The notes below the pieces were generated by a model, which had not been told where the DNA came from, did not search any database, and saw only the letters and a program-made list of their open reading frames with translations. Positions 22,133-34,922 of a stretch of DNA of 64,000 bases are shown piece by piece. The stretch spans positions 8,233,536-8,297,535 of the forward strand of contig NC_134524.1 in NCBI RefSeq assembly GCF_027942865.1, read 5' to 3'. The translations under genes were made by a program, and so were the position numbers. Within the stretch, counting starts at the first letter, position 1. Each line of letters starts with the position of its first letter. Origin of the DNA: Odontesthes bonariensis. Lineage: Eukaryota; Chordata; Actinopteri; Atheriniformes; Atherinopsidae.

Positions 22133-23895
22133 CATTTTAAGGCTAACGCTAGTATGCTCAGTTGACAGGTGGACTGCCGCCTGGGTCGCTCTCCTCTCCT
22201 CCTCCGGAGCGTGTGTCTGTGCGTGTCATCATAAGGTGCCGTTGTAATTTTGGTCGCACTGACCGGTAGGCTGGAGACACTACTGCTCTGCACGGAGCTT
22301 CTTATCCTGTTTTGCTGACTGACCATTCATCCAACCTGCTCTGCGTTTTTATCCATGCGGCTCAAATTGGAAGCTGTTAAATTATCACACTGCTGCGCCG
22401 ATACGTGTGGCCTGAAAAAGGCCAGGGCTTGGGATTCCCTGTTTTATTATTGTTATCGTCTAGTGCTTCAGCCTTAACGGCTGCGCCCGGCGCCGACGGA
22501 CGGCGGTCTGTGCGCTGTGCCTGACGCATGGAGGGTCTCTGGTAGTTTTAATTGATTTCGAGGTTACACTCCCTTAGTTTCTGTTTTGTTTTCTTTGTTA
22601 GTTTCCGTTAGCTACTTTAAGATAATTTGTATTTTGGTTTTGTTTATTTCTTTCTCAGTTGCTAATTTGACTTCATTAATTTTGTTGAGTTATGTTAATT
22701 TGTGTATTTTTGGTTTGAGTGTGACCCTTACTAATATTTGTTTTATCTCCTTCTCAGTGCTGGAGTCTGGTGGCTGGGTGCTGGTGGTCCGGGTGGTGGT
22801 CTTCCCCCTTTTTGCTGTGTTTCCTTGGGATTTGAGTTTTCTCACATTTGGGTTCCTCTAGAGGGTTTGTTGTTTCCTTTATATTTTTTGGTTAGGATTC
22901 TGCCCCCCTTCTCACTAGCCTCTGTGTCCCCAGTCACGCTCAGCACTGTTAAGGTCTTCTCTTCTTTTCCTGTATGAATGTTTTAAATCATGTTATAAAA
23001 AAAAGGCAACTATTGTAATAAAAGCTATATCTTTTTGTACAAACATCGAACTACGTCTCCACATTCATCGTATCTTAAACCTGCGTGTCCTTGAACCTAA
23101 ACTTAATAATTCTCTGGGTGAAATTCCTGGAGTGGCGTTGTTGGATCACACCGAAAACCATTTGAGCTTAACCTAGTCTGCTCGGCTGCCACAGAATATT
23201 ATGAGACAATCATGTGTTAATGTGAATTTATTGTGTATGTTTGTGTTGTTAATCTCTACTTATTCCATTTTCTGCAACAATTGTTTATTATTGTTCTGTG
23301 TTATTTTGCTATGCAGGTATAAGATTTTTAATGTCACATTTAAGGTGGATAAGTGTTGCAGTTTCATACACATTTGAATAAAGATTAACCACAGAATAAT
23401 GTAACTTGTAAATTTATCTACACAACAAAAAATACGCTCGCATAGATTAAAATGTTCACAGCTTCACATACAGATACGAAAGGTTTCACAGTCTTTACTG
23501 AGTTCCCTTATATTCACCAGTGTTTGTGTGTTAATGAGAGCTTTCCAGTGGTTCACATCGAGGTGTCTCGATTGTTTGCGTGAAAGGTCTTCGGTGTTGT
23601 AATGCCCCTTATTGGGGCCCTCATGCCATCATGCACTTACTCGGATCAGACATCAAACAGACTTTCTGTTGAAAAGGATTTTTTTTTATTAACTAGAACT
23701 GAGAAGAGATCAATCAGGAGTAAAGAAACATAAAACACATCTTCAGTGATATAGTTAGCATCATTAAGGAACACAGGCGATAATGATTGATGCTGTTAAG
23801 GAACATGGAAAGATAGGTCTGCAACATTTGTAGCTTCTGAGAATCTTACTTTAAAATTTAAAGGGAAAGAACTGTTGTGAGCATCTGGTGCGTAT

Positions 23896-25024
23896 TTATC
23901 TTCTGTGCCATATGGGTATGGAGGTTTGTCTGGGAGCCACACCATCGCTGCAGGGGATGAAGTAGGAGCTCGTCCTCAGGCACTCAGGAGTGAGCTTCAG
24001 GCACACGAAGCAGAACTCCACCTGGCAGCGAGGACAGATGATGTTCTTGCAGCCCGTCTTGTCGTGCTCCACCTTGTAACCGCAGGTGGGACAGGCCCGG
24101 ATAGAGGGACAGTCGGAGACCCCCTGCACCTGAGTGAGGGCGCTGGTCTTGCAGGTCCTGAGGAGTTCAAGGTCTTGGTTGACGCAGCCATCGTTGTCGC
24201 AGCGATCAGAGCGTGGAGCCGTACCTTTCCACGGCTTCAAACACTGCCAGCAGAACTGGTACAGTTTCTTCTTGTCTGCCGTGCACACCGTGCACTGAAC
24301 ACAGAGGTTAGTCAGGTCCTCTCTTTCAACGTGAGATTTGCAACCAGGACACTATCACAAAACAAGCAAACAAACAAAACAGGCGCCCCATGTACAGAGG
24401 CTACAGTCCTCGCTGCAGCTGGCCCCGGTTCGAGTCCCACATCGGATGGCCCTTTGCTGCATGTCATTCCCCCTCTCTCTGCCCCTGCTTCCTGTCTCTC
24501 TTCAAATATCCTGCCCATTAAAGGCATAAAAATCCCCAAAAAAGAATAATAATAAAAAAGAAAAGTTAATTCTCCAGGAAATCTGCTCCTTTCTATTTGA
24601 TTTTTTTCTTTATTTGATAAGATTCTAACAGTACTGCAGTAAATGCAGCACGGGTGCAGGACCTGGTGCCAGTTTTCCAGCGCTAAATGACTGCACTTAC
24701 ATTTTTACTCTCATCCAGGACTGTTTGTTCACAGTTTGTGTCACAGTGATAAAACAGCTGCCATATAAGGTGGCAGCCTGATCATCGGGATTAATAGAAG
24801 GACGAAAACAGCCATCAAACCAATGATTAATGATCAAGCGGGACACTTACGGTTTTAAAGTCGCAGTACTCAGTGGCAGCCAGGCGGGCGATTTTCTGTT
24901 CAAAGTCGTGCATTTCTTCAGCTGTCAGCACCGCCAGCCGACGCACCTCTGCATAAGACCACACAGCTCCACACAGTTGCACGGTGCCTTACTTTAAAGC
25001 GGGGCACTTGAATTTGTATCGGCC
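23896..25024 (-). pseudogene. RBR2: truncated RBR E3 ligase copy with a nonsense codon
   Basis: Exons 25024-24851 and 24351-23896, equivalent to the two exons of RBR1. In the first, GAA of the others is TAA at 24989-24991 (codon after CPALK), so it is interrupted early in the RING1/IBR linker. RING2 in the last exon is intact and identical in motif order (ACPTC, DKTGC, CPRC, FCFVC). No RING1 exons upstream. The 5' part of the intronic SINE is deleted. This is the most clearly non-functional RBR copy. Confidence 0.85.
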
Positions 25025-28000
25025 CTGAAAATTTAAGATGACATTGCCATTATAATGCCAGTTAAAGATAAAATGGAACTGGTTGGAGATACTGAGCACC
25101 TGTTACAGGTAGATAACAGTGAAACTGAATCAAAACAGGTCCCATAAAGCTGAGGGGCCTTTTTGCTTTGTGATATGATACATATCTATATAGATATAGG
25201 TATCTTACAGTAAAATATAAAATACATGCCCACCTTAAAACGACCTAATGAAAATCTTTTAACTTTGTTGTTCACAGTAAGAGGAATTTGACAGAAAGAT
25301 AAACTGATTTATCTGTATAATATGGGCTTTCGGGTGCCATTAAAATAATTGATGCCCTCAAAGCAGAGGAAGGCTGTGAAAATCTAGAAAAGCATTTCTG
25401 GGTGGCAGTTAACAGGGACAGTGGATGCCAGTTTGAGGGCTAGAAAACCAAGATAACTCTCAAATTTCTAGAAATTAAAGGCCTCCATTGATCGTAAAAA
25501 CACCCTCAGGAAGACGACGCTGAAGTTGGCCTCCGATTCGCAAATTAAAGGGATGGGCATAAAGGGCCATTTCACTACATTTTTTGCATTTTGATCGCCC
25601 TAAACTAGGTCCTGTATGGACACTACAAAAGTTACACTGCTCAAATCTGGATAGAATTATTCTAAAGACGGTACAGAGTCTTTAAAACACATTGTATGTT
25701 GGTGCACTATGAGGGTGGGCAAACCGTTAATATAATAGATCCATGGGGCAAACGGGTTTACCTTTGGACTATGTGGGGGGAATGAAATCATCTTGCTGTA
25801 AAAGTGGGGGTGACGAAACACCACCATCCCCCACAGGTGCGACACCCATGGTCCCCAGGAATGACTGCGAGATGGATGGTTGTTTGCGTCTGTGAGGCCC
25901 TGTGATGGACAGGCGACCTGTCCTGGGTGTACACTGCCTCTCACCCAATGGCAGCTGGGATAGACTCCCATCCATCCATTTCCTCACTTAATTCAATCCA
26001 GGGTTGACTGTCACATCACACATATATACTTTTATATGTGTGTCATTGTTAACTCATTTTTGTTAAATAATTAAACTGTATACCCTTCTTAAACATTTTA
26101 TCATTACATTTTCATAATTATTGCACTAAAATACTGGGTCATGAAAGAACATCTGTTCATTAGATGACATAATATTCAGTTTATTTAGTGCATCATACAA
26201 TCAAGTGATTTAACAGTAATTGACACTTTAATTCCAGGGAAATGGAAACTTTTCATGTTCAGACAGTGTTTTATTCTGTGTTAGCATTAATTTTACCAGT
26301 ATGCTAACCACTGTTTTCTTAGCTGACCCATTGAATGGGCCTTTTTCTTTGTGTGTTTGAGACATTTGGCTGTCCATAAGGGGTGGATTACCATTGAATT
26401 ACCATTATTTATGGTGCTAGTTTAGTCTTATTTCTTTCCCCACCACAGCCTCCATAGTAATGCTGGACAGTCTCCCTTTGTTTGTTTTTGTGTGGTCCTC
26501 CACGTCTTTGTTGGTCTGCTAAGCATATTTAAATGGAAATATTGTTCCCCTCCTTTTTGTGATAACCAGGATTCAGACCGCCAATTTAACCTTTTAATGC
26601 ATTTAATTTCATTGTAAATAAAATCTATCTTGTCGGTCACAACAGACTAAATGTAAAATGGATGGCGCATAAATGTGGCCAAGTCACAAAAGTCAAAAAG
26701 AGGAAAAATGCAAAGACTCATTATCGTCTGAGTTTCTGTGTTTGACTTCGTCTTTTGGTTTCTTGGTTTTCTATTTTTCATCTGTCGTCTTCCTGCGTTT
26801 TATTTTGTAGTATTTATCCTCACGTGTATTCTGTTGCTTCCTAACCAGGCCTGGTCCTCAGTTACTGGTTGCCACACCTGATCCATGTTTGTTCTCACCC
26901 CCCTCGGTATGTATCCCCCAGGTTTTCCTTTGTTTAGTGACAGGCTTTCTACTCCTCCCTCTAAATAATTTCCTTGTTCTTTTGAAAGTTAGTGAGTTTG
27001 TCTTCCTGTCTTCTGTTTGTTAGTTTGATTTATTTTATGCCTGCCTTGGCTATGCCGTTACTATAGTTATCAGTAAAGCTTTTGTCTTTCGTCATCTTCA
27101 CCTGTCCTCACCTCCTCAGTCCTGCATTTGGGTCCAAAACCTCCAGTTCCTCCAAGATCCTTAACACTCATGAAGGTGATGAGAGAACCGGAAACATTAA
27201 ATATCTAACTTACATCGTTGCTTGATTGCTTAAAGACAGATGCAGCAAAAGTTAGAAAGAAGATGGACATCTACAGTGCTACAACATAGTCGTACATAAA
27301 ACAGTATGGAGCCTCTCAATAGGCATTGTGTGAAAGAACAAAAACTGCCTTTAAGTAATTTGATCATCTTAGGTTACAAGTGAGCAACTGTATTTTATAC
27401 TTGAGATACAGAACTGTATTAATAGCAATTTTAATCTTAACAAAAGGGGTAAGAAGTCACAAGAACCATGAGTTGAAAATATCTTATCATCCTTTTAGTT
27501 ATATATATGTATAAATGAGCTAAGTGTCCATCCATTTTCACAAGCATCCCTGGCAAAGTGATCTTAAAAAGTGACTCACCTGATCCATGTTCAACAATGA
27601 AAAAGTGATTCAGCCAAATGAAAAGAACCCTCCATAGTTCTTTGAACACAATTGTTATACAAAGTTAGAATTAATTGTATCCGAACACACTTCAACATGG
27701 GGAGCCAGGGATCGAACAACCAATCCTCTGATTGGTCAGACCACCGTCCCTCCTGAGCTGCAGCTTCAACCCCCCAAATTTATGAAGTGATCTGAAACCT
27801 ATTTTACCACAGAAACTTTAACTGAAAGGAAAAGTACTTAATTAACTTGTTGCAGTTTATTATTTACTGAATGAAAAAGAAAAGATTAAACATGGGAACA
27901 AATAAAGAAGCAGGTGGATAAATTCTTCCAAAACAAGTTTTTTTCCTGCCACAATGAGATTATAGAAGGTTATGATGGTGTGACCATCTTACCTGAGCAG

Positions 28001-28588
28001 AGCTAAAGACTGAAGGAACTCGCTATACTGAGCAGAACGTGTCAAGTGTTGTCCAATAAATTATTTCATGTCCATGAGATGGATTTTCCATTCACTTTGA
28101 CTTATAATAATTCCTTAAAGTGCTGCAAAAAAGGGACATTTGACAATTTAAAGTGTGATTAAACTTAGCTGTTATCAACTTGAGAAACAGGAGGCAATAA
28201 CAAATACTTGCTTGTTCATATTCTTTTCCAAATGTCTGATCATCAAGCTGTAATCTTCAACAAAAGCATCAACATTAAAGATAGTGTGATAGAAAATGAA
28301 TAGATGCATTGTCTGAATAGATGGGAAAGTTTTTAATTTGTTCTTTTTTTATGAGCGTGTTCATGACCTTCAGTTATTGTCTCAACTCAGCAAAGAACTC
28401 TGTGTGAGCACAACCCTCACGATCAAGATCAGATTAATGCTTGATCTCGAACCTGTATATTCTTCTGAATGTTTATCTGATGTTGCTTATACTTTCCTCT
28501 AAAATGAACAGGAATAGCTGCGACTGCAGATTCAACAGATATCCAATAGGTGGCAGTCTAAGTCCATGGCAGACCTGCTGTTTTTTAA

Positions 28589-29242
28589 ATTGAGTCGCAC
28601 TTTTCCTCACATAAAAGGGGCTAAATCTCTACAAATAACATTAAATACGTTCATCTAAGTAGATGAGCAAACATGGCGTCTAAATGCCTGTTCAAAAGAA
28701 CAACTTAGAAGAAACATGGTGACTGAATTACAGTTTTTGTGGATGCAAAAATCCCACCACAACTACGCCAAATAACTTCACAAAGGTATGAAATTATTGC
28801 ACAAACTTGTAGCTCCCGGTGCAAAGTACAGGCTTAATGATCCTCGCTGCAGGAGACAGCTGGTTCCTGATTGGCTACTCAGCTCCTGCAGCTGTTCAGG
28901 GTCAGAACATTTAACAGTAACAAAATGATAAACATATGACAGAGAGTACAGAACAAGTTCAAGCATTGCACTATTGTTCCTCTGTTTTATGACACGTTTT
29001 TCTATTTCAATACAGTTCCAATCTGTTACTCAAATGTGTGTGTTGACTCAAGCAGGTAAACATTAAGGGGAAACTTGAATACAACATATAAACATCTTTT
29101 AAACAAAGGTAGATTTGGTGGCCACACACATGTGAAATGTAAATATTAAGTGTCTCAGAATTGCTTTTATGCTAAATGTATGTTGATGTGTAGCCTACAC
29201 ACACACATATATGTATATATATATGTTCGTATATATATTTAC
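28589..29242. other. Unit 3 start, no gene
   Basis: Shared 5' part of the unit, equal to 411-1084. A minus-strand open frame (28966-28778) recurs in every unit but has no recognisable family, no good splice sites and no coding-like conservation beyond that expected of young duplicates. Confidence 0.5.
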
Positions 29243-29909
29243 TAGGGCTGGGCAACGATTAAAATGTTTAATCTAATTAATCACATGATTTCCCTGATTA
29301 ATCACGATTAATCACATTTGTACGCAAAATCCAAAAATGAATTAAAAAGTAGTGTACAGCTTTTAGCAATTAGTTTTATTTTAAATGTGCTGCCATATGA
29401 ATGAAAGTGCCATAACATTTGTTGTGCAAACACACTTTTAACATCAGCATCTTTCTGTAGTTTTTATGTAGAAGCCTCGCTCCACTGTCTGTTTCCTTGA
29501 ATGACTTGCTGCTATCAGTTGTGTGTTTTGCCTTTAAGTGATATTTTAGACTAGAACTACTACGCTGAGAAGACAATTCAACTTGGCAGTGTTTACAGAT
29601 GACTTTGGTTCTGTCGACTCCGCCGTCTGGAAGAACTTTAAAATGAAAATGACAGAGTAAAAGTTCCGTACCCTTCTCCATGTTTGGTGGATCCGCCGAT
29701 TACTTTCTTTTCCGGTTCCACAGCAGACAGCAGCAGACTTTTACAGAATAAAAGCCTGTGAGCAACAGACTTTTACAAAATAAAAGCCTGTGAGCAACAG
29801 ACTTTTAAAATAAATAATAAAACCTGCGCTAATGTGCAATAAAATATTTGTCGGCGTTAAATAATTAACGAGTTAACGAGATAATAACGAGTTAACTCGC
29901 CCAGCCCTA
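29243..29909 (-). mobile_element. hAT relic with BED zinc finger (unit 3)
   Basis: Same insertion and target site as at 1085. It retains the site cgagTTAActcg that was used by the TTAA MITE in unit 1. The BED-finger fragment begins near 29681 on the minus strand. Confidence 0.85.
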
Positions 29910-30196
29910 ATATTTACATATACACATTCTGCACTCATATTCAAATATATTCTTGGTACATAATTTTGTTGGGCTTACTTCCAGCCTCTTTCTCTATGGA
30001 GCTAAATCAGTTTCAATATTCACAAATGCGCAGGATAAGATTCACAAATGCATTTCTGATGCACACACAAATATAACTTGATTTACAAGCTGCTTCTGGT
30101 CTGTGGACTTCGCTGCATTTGTGTGTGAATTTTGAGACTCCCCTGACTTGCGTCAACCCACAAATATCTATTTTTTTTTAAACAAGGAATAAGCCA

Positions 30197-30393
30197 ATAG
30201 AATAGAATAGAATAGAATAGAATAGAATAGAATATACTTTATTGTCATGTCAGCATGAAAATTGCCTTTGGTCTCACTGAATAAAAACACAAATAGACAA
30301 AAACACATATACAGATCGTTGCATCCACACCCCCCTCCAACCACCCCTCCCAACATCATATACAAGTCAGACAGTAGTTCCAGACCTATACAC
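30197..30393 (-). mobile_element. 5'-truncated LINE-like fragment with AATAG repeat tail
   Basis: An (AATAG)n tract at 30197-30234 is followed by tactttattgtcatgtcagc and a short body absent from the other units. Read on the minus strand, this is a short LINE-type 3' end with a CTATT tail. No clear target duplication. Specific to unit 3, upstream of Ubl3. Confidence 0.5.
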
Positions 30394-31173
30394 CACATTA
30401 AGCCATTCAAACTGCGCTATAATGTAGCCTGCGTGCCTTTTGCTGCGCATTTTTCCTCTGCTTGTGTTGTGCGGGAATGAAAAACATCTAATTTAACACG
30501 TTGGCTACTTAATCCCCTTGTTATGAGAAGTTATTTAGTTATTAATCTTAATCGCTTTAATTGTGCAACGATCAATACAAGCTGGAATCTTTATACGCAT
30601 TTGTGAATCTTGAATCTGATTTAGCTCCATACTTTCTCTTCTTATACACATCTGTTGTGATATAAACAGAAGCGACTTTGTAACGCCAGTCTCACACACA
30701 CCAACCCCAGATTAAGCACAAACTGTGTTTGCACAGTCAACAGGAGGCCGCTGATGACTACTTACACTGGTTATGGTGGCAGTAGAATCATTTAGAGCGG
30801 AGTTACTGAATATTTCCATAACTGGGTGTTGCACTTTGTAGACGGTCCCTTGCCACTTCCCTCTGCGCGTGGAGTCTCGTTTTATTTATCATACTCGAAG
30901 AACAGATTATTTACATAAAAGTGTGCATGTATTATTCAGCTCGTCGTTGTTTGAGAGAGGTGTGATTTGTTCTATGAGGAAGCTTAATTTTAGAGGTATT
31001 GATTCGAAAACTGAGAATAAGTGAATATCTGTCCAACTTTACTGAACCGAAAGTGAAGTTGGCGAGACGAGGAAGAGGGAGGAGAAAATAGAAACGCGCA
31101 TATTAAGTTTGGTTGCATAGTTCCATCTGCTCGACAAGAACAGCGCGGGGGAGAAACCTGGAAAGAAGAGAAA

Positions 31174-32577
31174 ATGGTTGTCCAGGTCCTTGTGTTTGGA
31201 TTTGTGGGGGAAAAAATGACAATCAATCTGTGCAACAGCGAAGAGGAGTTTCAGACCATGACTGTGCTGCAGCTGAAGAAGAAAATAATTGAATATAAGC
31301 CAACACTTCAGGAAGGTAAAATCTCTGAGTTTGTACACTGACGTGGTTAAAATAAACACTACAGAGTAGTTTTCAGTCAAATTTTATTGTGGCTGTATAC
31401 CAGTAGTTCAGTTTATTTTCTTTAGTACAGCCGTTTAGAAGCTGTGATCGGTTTTAAAACGGGTGCTATGCCAAAAAGGAAATGAATGCCAGAAATGGCT
31501 GCAGCGCGCGCACCGCCTTCTTTTTCGCGCAGTCTCTGAGGTATTTATTAAATAAAGAGTTGTCCTTGAATTTATGTTCAAATTTGTGAATTATTTACTG
31601 CTCACTGATATAGATCGTTATAAATGTATATGACGCTTAAGTTGCCTTCAATTAATGGGATGGGCATAAAGGGCTAGTTCATTGCATGCTGATCACATAA
31701 GCTTAGACCCTGTATTAAAATTACAATCGTTAGAAAGCTCAAATCTGAACATAATCATTCTAAAGAGGGTATACATTCAAGAATACCTTATTTGGGATTT
31801 GTGAAAACTGAAAAAAGGGCCATTTCACTGCTTTCTTGAAAATATACTACCAAATTTATGTGATCAGCATGCGAAAAATGCAGTGAAATGGCCCTTAAAG
31901 CAATACAGATTGCTTTAAGGGCCACATGAAGGAGACAGGCCAATCGTAATTTTAAAACTCATTCTAGCCGCACAATTTTTTTTCAAGCTGTTATTTTAAG
32001 GTAGAAATGTTACATAGCATTACTTTAATGTCCATCCCTTTAATTCGTGATTCAGAAGCTGTGAATCGGAAGACAACTTCAGAGTCCTATAAATGAAGCC
32101 ACTTTAATCAGAGAGTTTTCCATTTACCAAAGCGAGACAACTGCTCCCAGCTTTTGGATTTACGAATGTTTCTGCCATAAATTTGCTCGATTTAATTCAA
32201 GAGTTATACTGTACAGATTGCTAAAGACCAACTGGTTATTTCCATCCACCAAAATAACCTTTAAACTAAACTTATGGGACATTATAGTTGTTTGATGCCA
32301 GCCAAAAGGTGATTGCCCAGGAGATGATTCCTCCTTAAAATGACTTGAGTTCAATAAACCCTTTAGAAAAAAGAAAAAAAAAATCCAAACAAATATTCTG
32401 GTCAAAACTTACTGGAGCTTATCTCAAGACAAAAATGTGCACAGCATTTGAAATGCAAAATCCAATTTTCTATTATTTAAATGTTGTCTTTTCCTTTGTG
32501 AAATAAACATTGGGGTCACATATGACCCAGACACATAAAAACTGATACTTCTCAGGGCGGAAAGTATCTATTATTAA

Positions 32578-32623
<46 letters not shown>

Positions 32624-33960
32624 TTATCATTGAATTTGTAGAAAAAGTCTCAAACACCAAAGCTTGGGGCAGAAGGCACGTCTTGGTGAAGTGGAAAGCT
32701 CTATTATAAGAACTGACATCACAATATTGAAATGGCTTCATTTATAATGATGTGTGAGCAGTTGATAATTGACAAACATTACCATAAATTCAAAGGATAC
32801 CCTTTATTTAATAAGTTATGAACACACCCTCCATGTTATTTTCACTGTACTCTCTACACACAAACTGGCAGAAGGCAAAACAAACATGGAGCCAAAACGC
32901 TGAGAGGAACAGCCCTAATCCACAGAAACTGAGTGAAACGAGCTTTAACAGGCAGCACGCACTCCCTCATGTTTCATTGATCACTTTCTGACAGATCATC
33001 ACTTTTTGGCACAGCACCTAATTGGTATGTAGGCCTGTCATCAATAGTGAGATTAAAAGATATTCACTCTACTCATTTTTTCAGTATTTTTCTTTAAACT
33101 TCTTCATAACTGGTGGATTTTTACTTGTTTTCCTTCTGCTTGGATTGTTTTTGCAGTATTATTAAAAGAAACTGGGGACAACGGCAGTGCAGGTAAACTA
33201 TTTATGATATTTTCTGTCTTTTTTTATAAAACAAAGAAAAGGAGATTTAAATATTTTCACTTGATGCCAAGTACACAATTCGAAACCAATCGCATCTGAA
33301 TTCTTGACGAATGAAAGAAAACTATAAAACTTTAGATAATTAAAATGTAGATGCAAGACATACAAATGTCCAAATGTGATCCGTCACAATGGTTGAAATG
33401 TTATTTGTTCAGCTAAGGGATTAGTTTAGTCAGTTTTATTAATGTGTAGTTCCCGTGTCGGCAACCTTTCATTAACGAATTATTGAAAATGAAGTATATG
33501 AATTTATAATGATCTTTTTTTACTTTAATGTTCATCTGAAGAAGCCAAACTTTATGTGACTCTAAGTTTGGGAAGTAGCAGGTCGAACTACTTCTTTCAC
33601 TTTTTTAGAGTTCTAGATGATAGATTAAATAATAATAATTATTATTATTATTATTTGATTACCCTGGAGAAATCCTCAGCCTTGGATGGCTGTCAGAAAC
33701 TGGTTTTAACCTGTTTTTGTGTGTGTGTGTGCATTTTAGAGCTCTTAATATTTTTCCCTGAAACAAAGCGGTTAAGCAGTGACTCTGCTCTGCTGTCTGA
33801 CTATGGAATCACACACAACTCCATCATACACATGGTTCTGACATTGAGTGGCGGAGGATGTTCTCCGGGAGAGAGCGGTGATGGGATGGGTGACAAGGAC
33901 GGTGAAACCCGAAGAAGTAAGGAGCGACTTGCTGACTTTCAAATACGCAAGCAACAATAA
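31174..33960 (+). CDS. Ubl3: ubiquitin-like modifier with C-terminal tail (A type)
   Basis: Exons 31174-31315, 33157-33192 and 33740-33960 (399 nt, 132 aa), all splice sites intact. It starts MVVQVLVFGFVGEKMTINLC. The third exon matches Ubl1 (ELLIFFPETKRLSSDSALLSDYG, then IIHMVLTLSGGG) but keeps SDYGITHNSIIHM like Ubl2/4. The tail after the glycines differs at its end (SKERLADFQIRKQQ instead of SQEKLANFQKCNLQ). The promoter carries the IRF-like site at 31084-31095. Polyadenylation signal at 34404-34409. No retroelement in its 3' region, unlike Ubl2/4. Confidence 0.8.
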
Positions 33961-34922
33961 CCTTTTTTTGGCCGTATGCATCATTTCTGTTGGTCGAAGG
34001 TTTGTCACCCTGTGATGCACTAACCGTAACCACCACGTCCTCACTGAGCGTGCATCAAGCCTCCTTCCCAGGACTTTAAACCCCACAGCAGAACAAGTCA
34101 CCTGGAGATTTATCACCACTTGTCATGACAATTTTTAAGTTTCTACAAGAGAAAATGTGCCTTTTTGTTTAAAGTTTTTGTGGTTTACTCTGGCCATAAA
34201 GCCTTTTATTTGGGTCCATGGAATATTATGAGACAATCATGTGTTAATATGAATGTATTGTGTATGTTTGTGTTGTTAATCTCTACTAATTCCATTTTCT
34301 GCAACATCTGTTTATTATTGTTCTGTGTTATTTTGCTATGCAGGTATAAGATTTTTAATGTCACATTTTACGTGGATAAGTGTTGCAGTTTCATACACAT
34401 TTGAATAAAGATTAACCACAGAATAATGTAACTTGTAAATTTATCTACACAACAAAAAATACGCTCACATAGATTAAAATGTTCACAGCTTCACATACAG
34501 ATACGAATGGTTTCACAGCTTTTACTGAGTTCCCTTATATTCACCAGTGTTTGTGTGTTAATGAGAGCTTTCCAGTGGTTCACATCGAGGTGTCTCGATT
34601 GTTTGCGTAAAAGGTCTTCGGTGTTGTAATGCCCCTTATTGGGGCCCTCATGCCATCATGCACTTACTCGGATCAGACATCAAACAGACTTTCTGTTGAA
34701 AAGGATTTTTTTATTAACTAGAACTGAGAAGAGATCAATCAGGAGTAAAGAAACATAAAACACATCTTCAGTGATATAGTTAGCATCATTAAGGAACACA
34801 GGTGATAATGATCGATGCTGTTAAGGAACATGGAAAGATAGGTCTGCAACATTTGTAGCTTCTGAGAATCTTACTTTAAAATTTAAAGGGAAAGAGAACC
34901 GTTGTGAGCAGCTGGTGCGTAT

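Larger units (their letters stand above)
21133..23193 (+). mobile_element. Solo LTR of an LTR retrotransposon (fossil) in Ubl2 3' region
   Basis: Begins TGTAGCAGCAC and ends GCTGCCACA (TG...CA), with a 4-bp duplication GAAT on both sides (21129-21132, 23194-23197). Units 1 and 3 show the empty site. A TATA box (21223-21229) and a polyadenylation signal (23017-23023) are recognisable as LTR parts. There is no internal region and no coding sequence, so it is a solo LTR, not a whole element. Family not determined. A foldback element is nested inside. It sits between the Ubl2 stop codon and the Ubl2 polyadenylation signal. Age: before units 2 and 4 separated. Confidence 0.75.
14194..28588. repeat. 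Tandem duplication unit 2 (Ubl2 + broken RBR2)
   Basis: Second direct repeat of the same block. Relative to units 1 and 3 it carries two extra insertions that it shares with unit 4: a TTAA-flanked DNA transposon in Ubl intron 2 and a solo LTR in the Ubl 3' untranslated region. Its RBR introns and spacer are closest to unit 1. Confidence 0.9.

Noticed and set aside
22586-22861. 91-codon hydrophobic open frame inside the LTR (also at 47690)
   Set aside because: T-rich LTR sequence; no start context, no homology, no neighbouring coding region.
30197-30234. Regular short repeats that might suggest a CRISPR array
   Set aside because: A 5-bp AATAG microsatellite without spacers in a eukaryotic genome.
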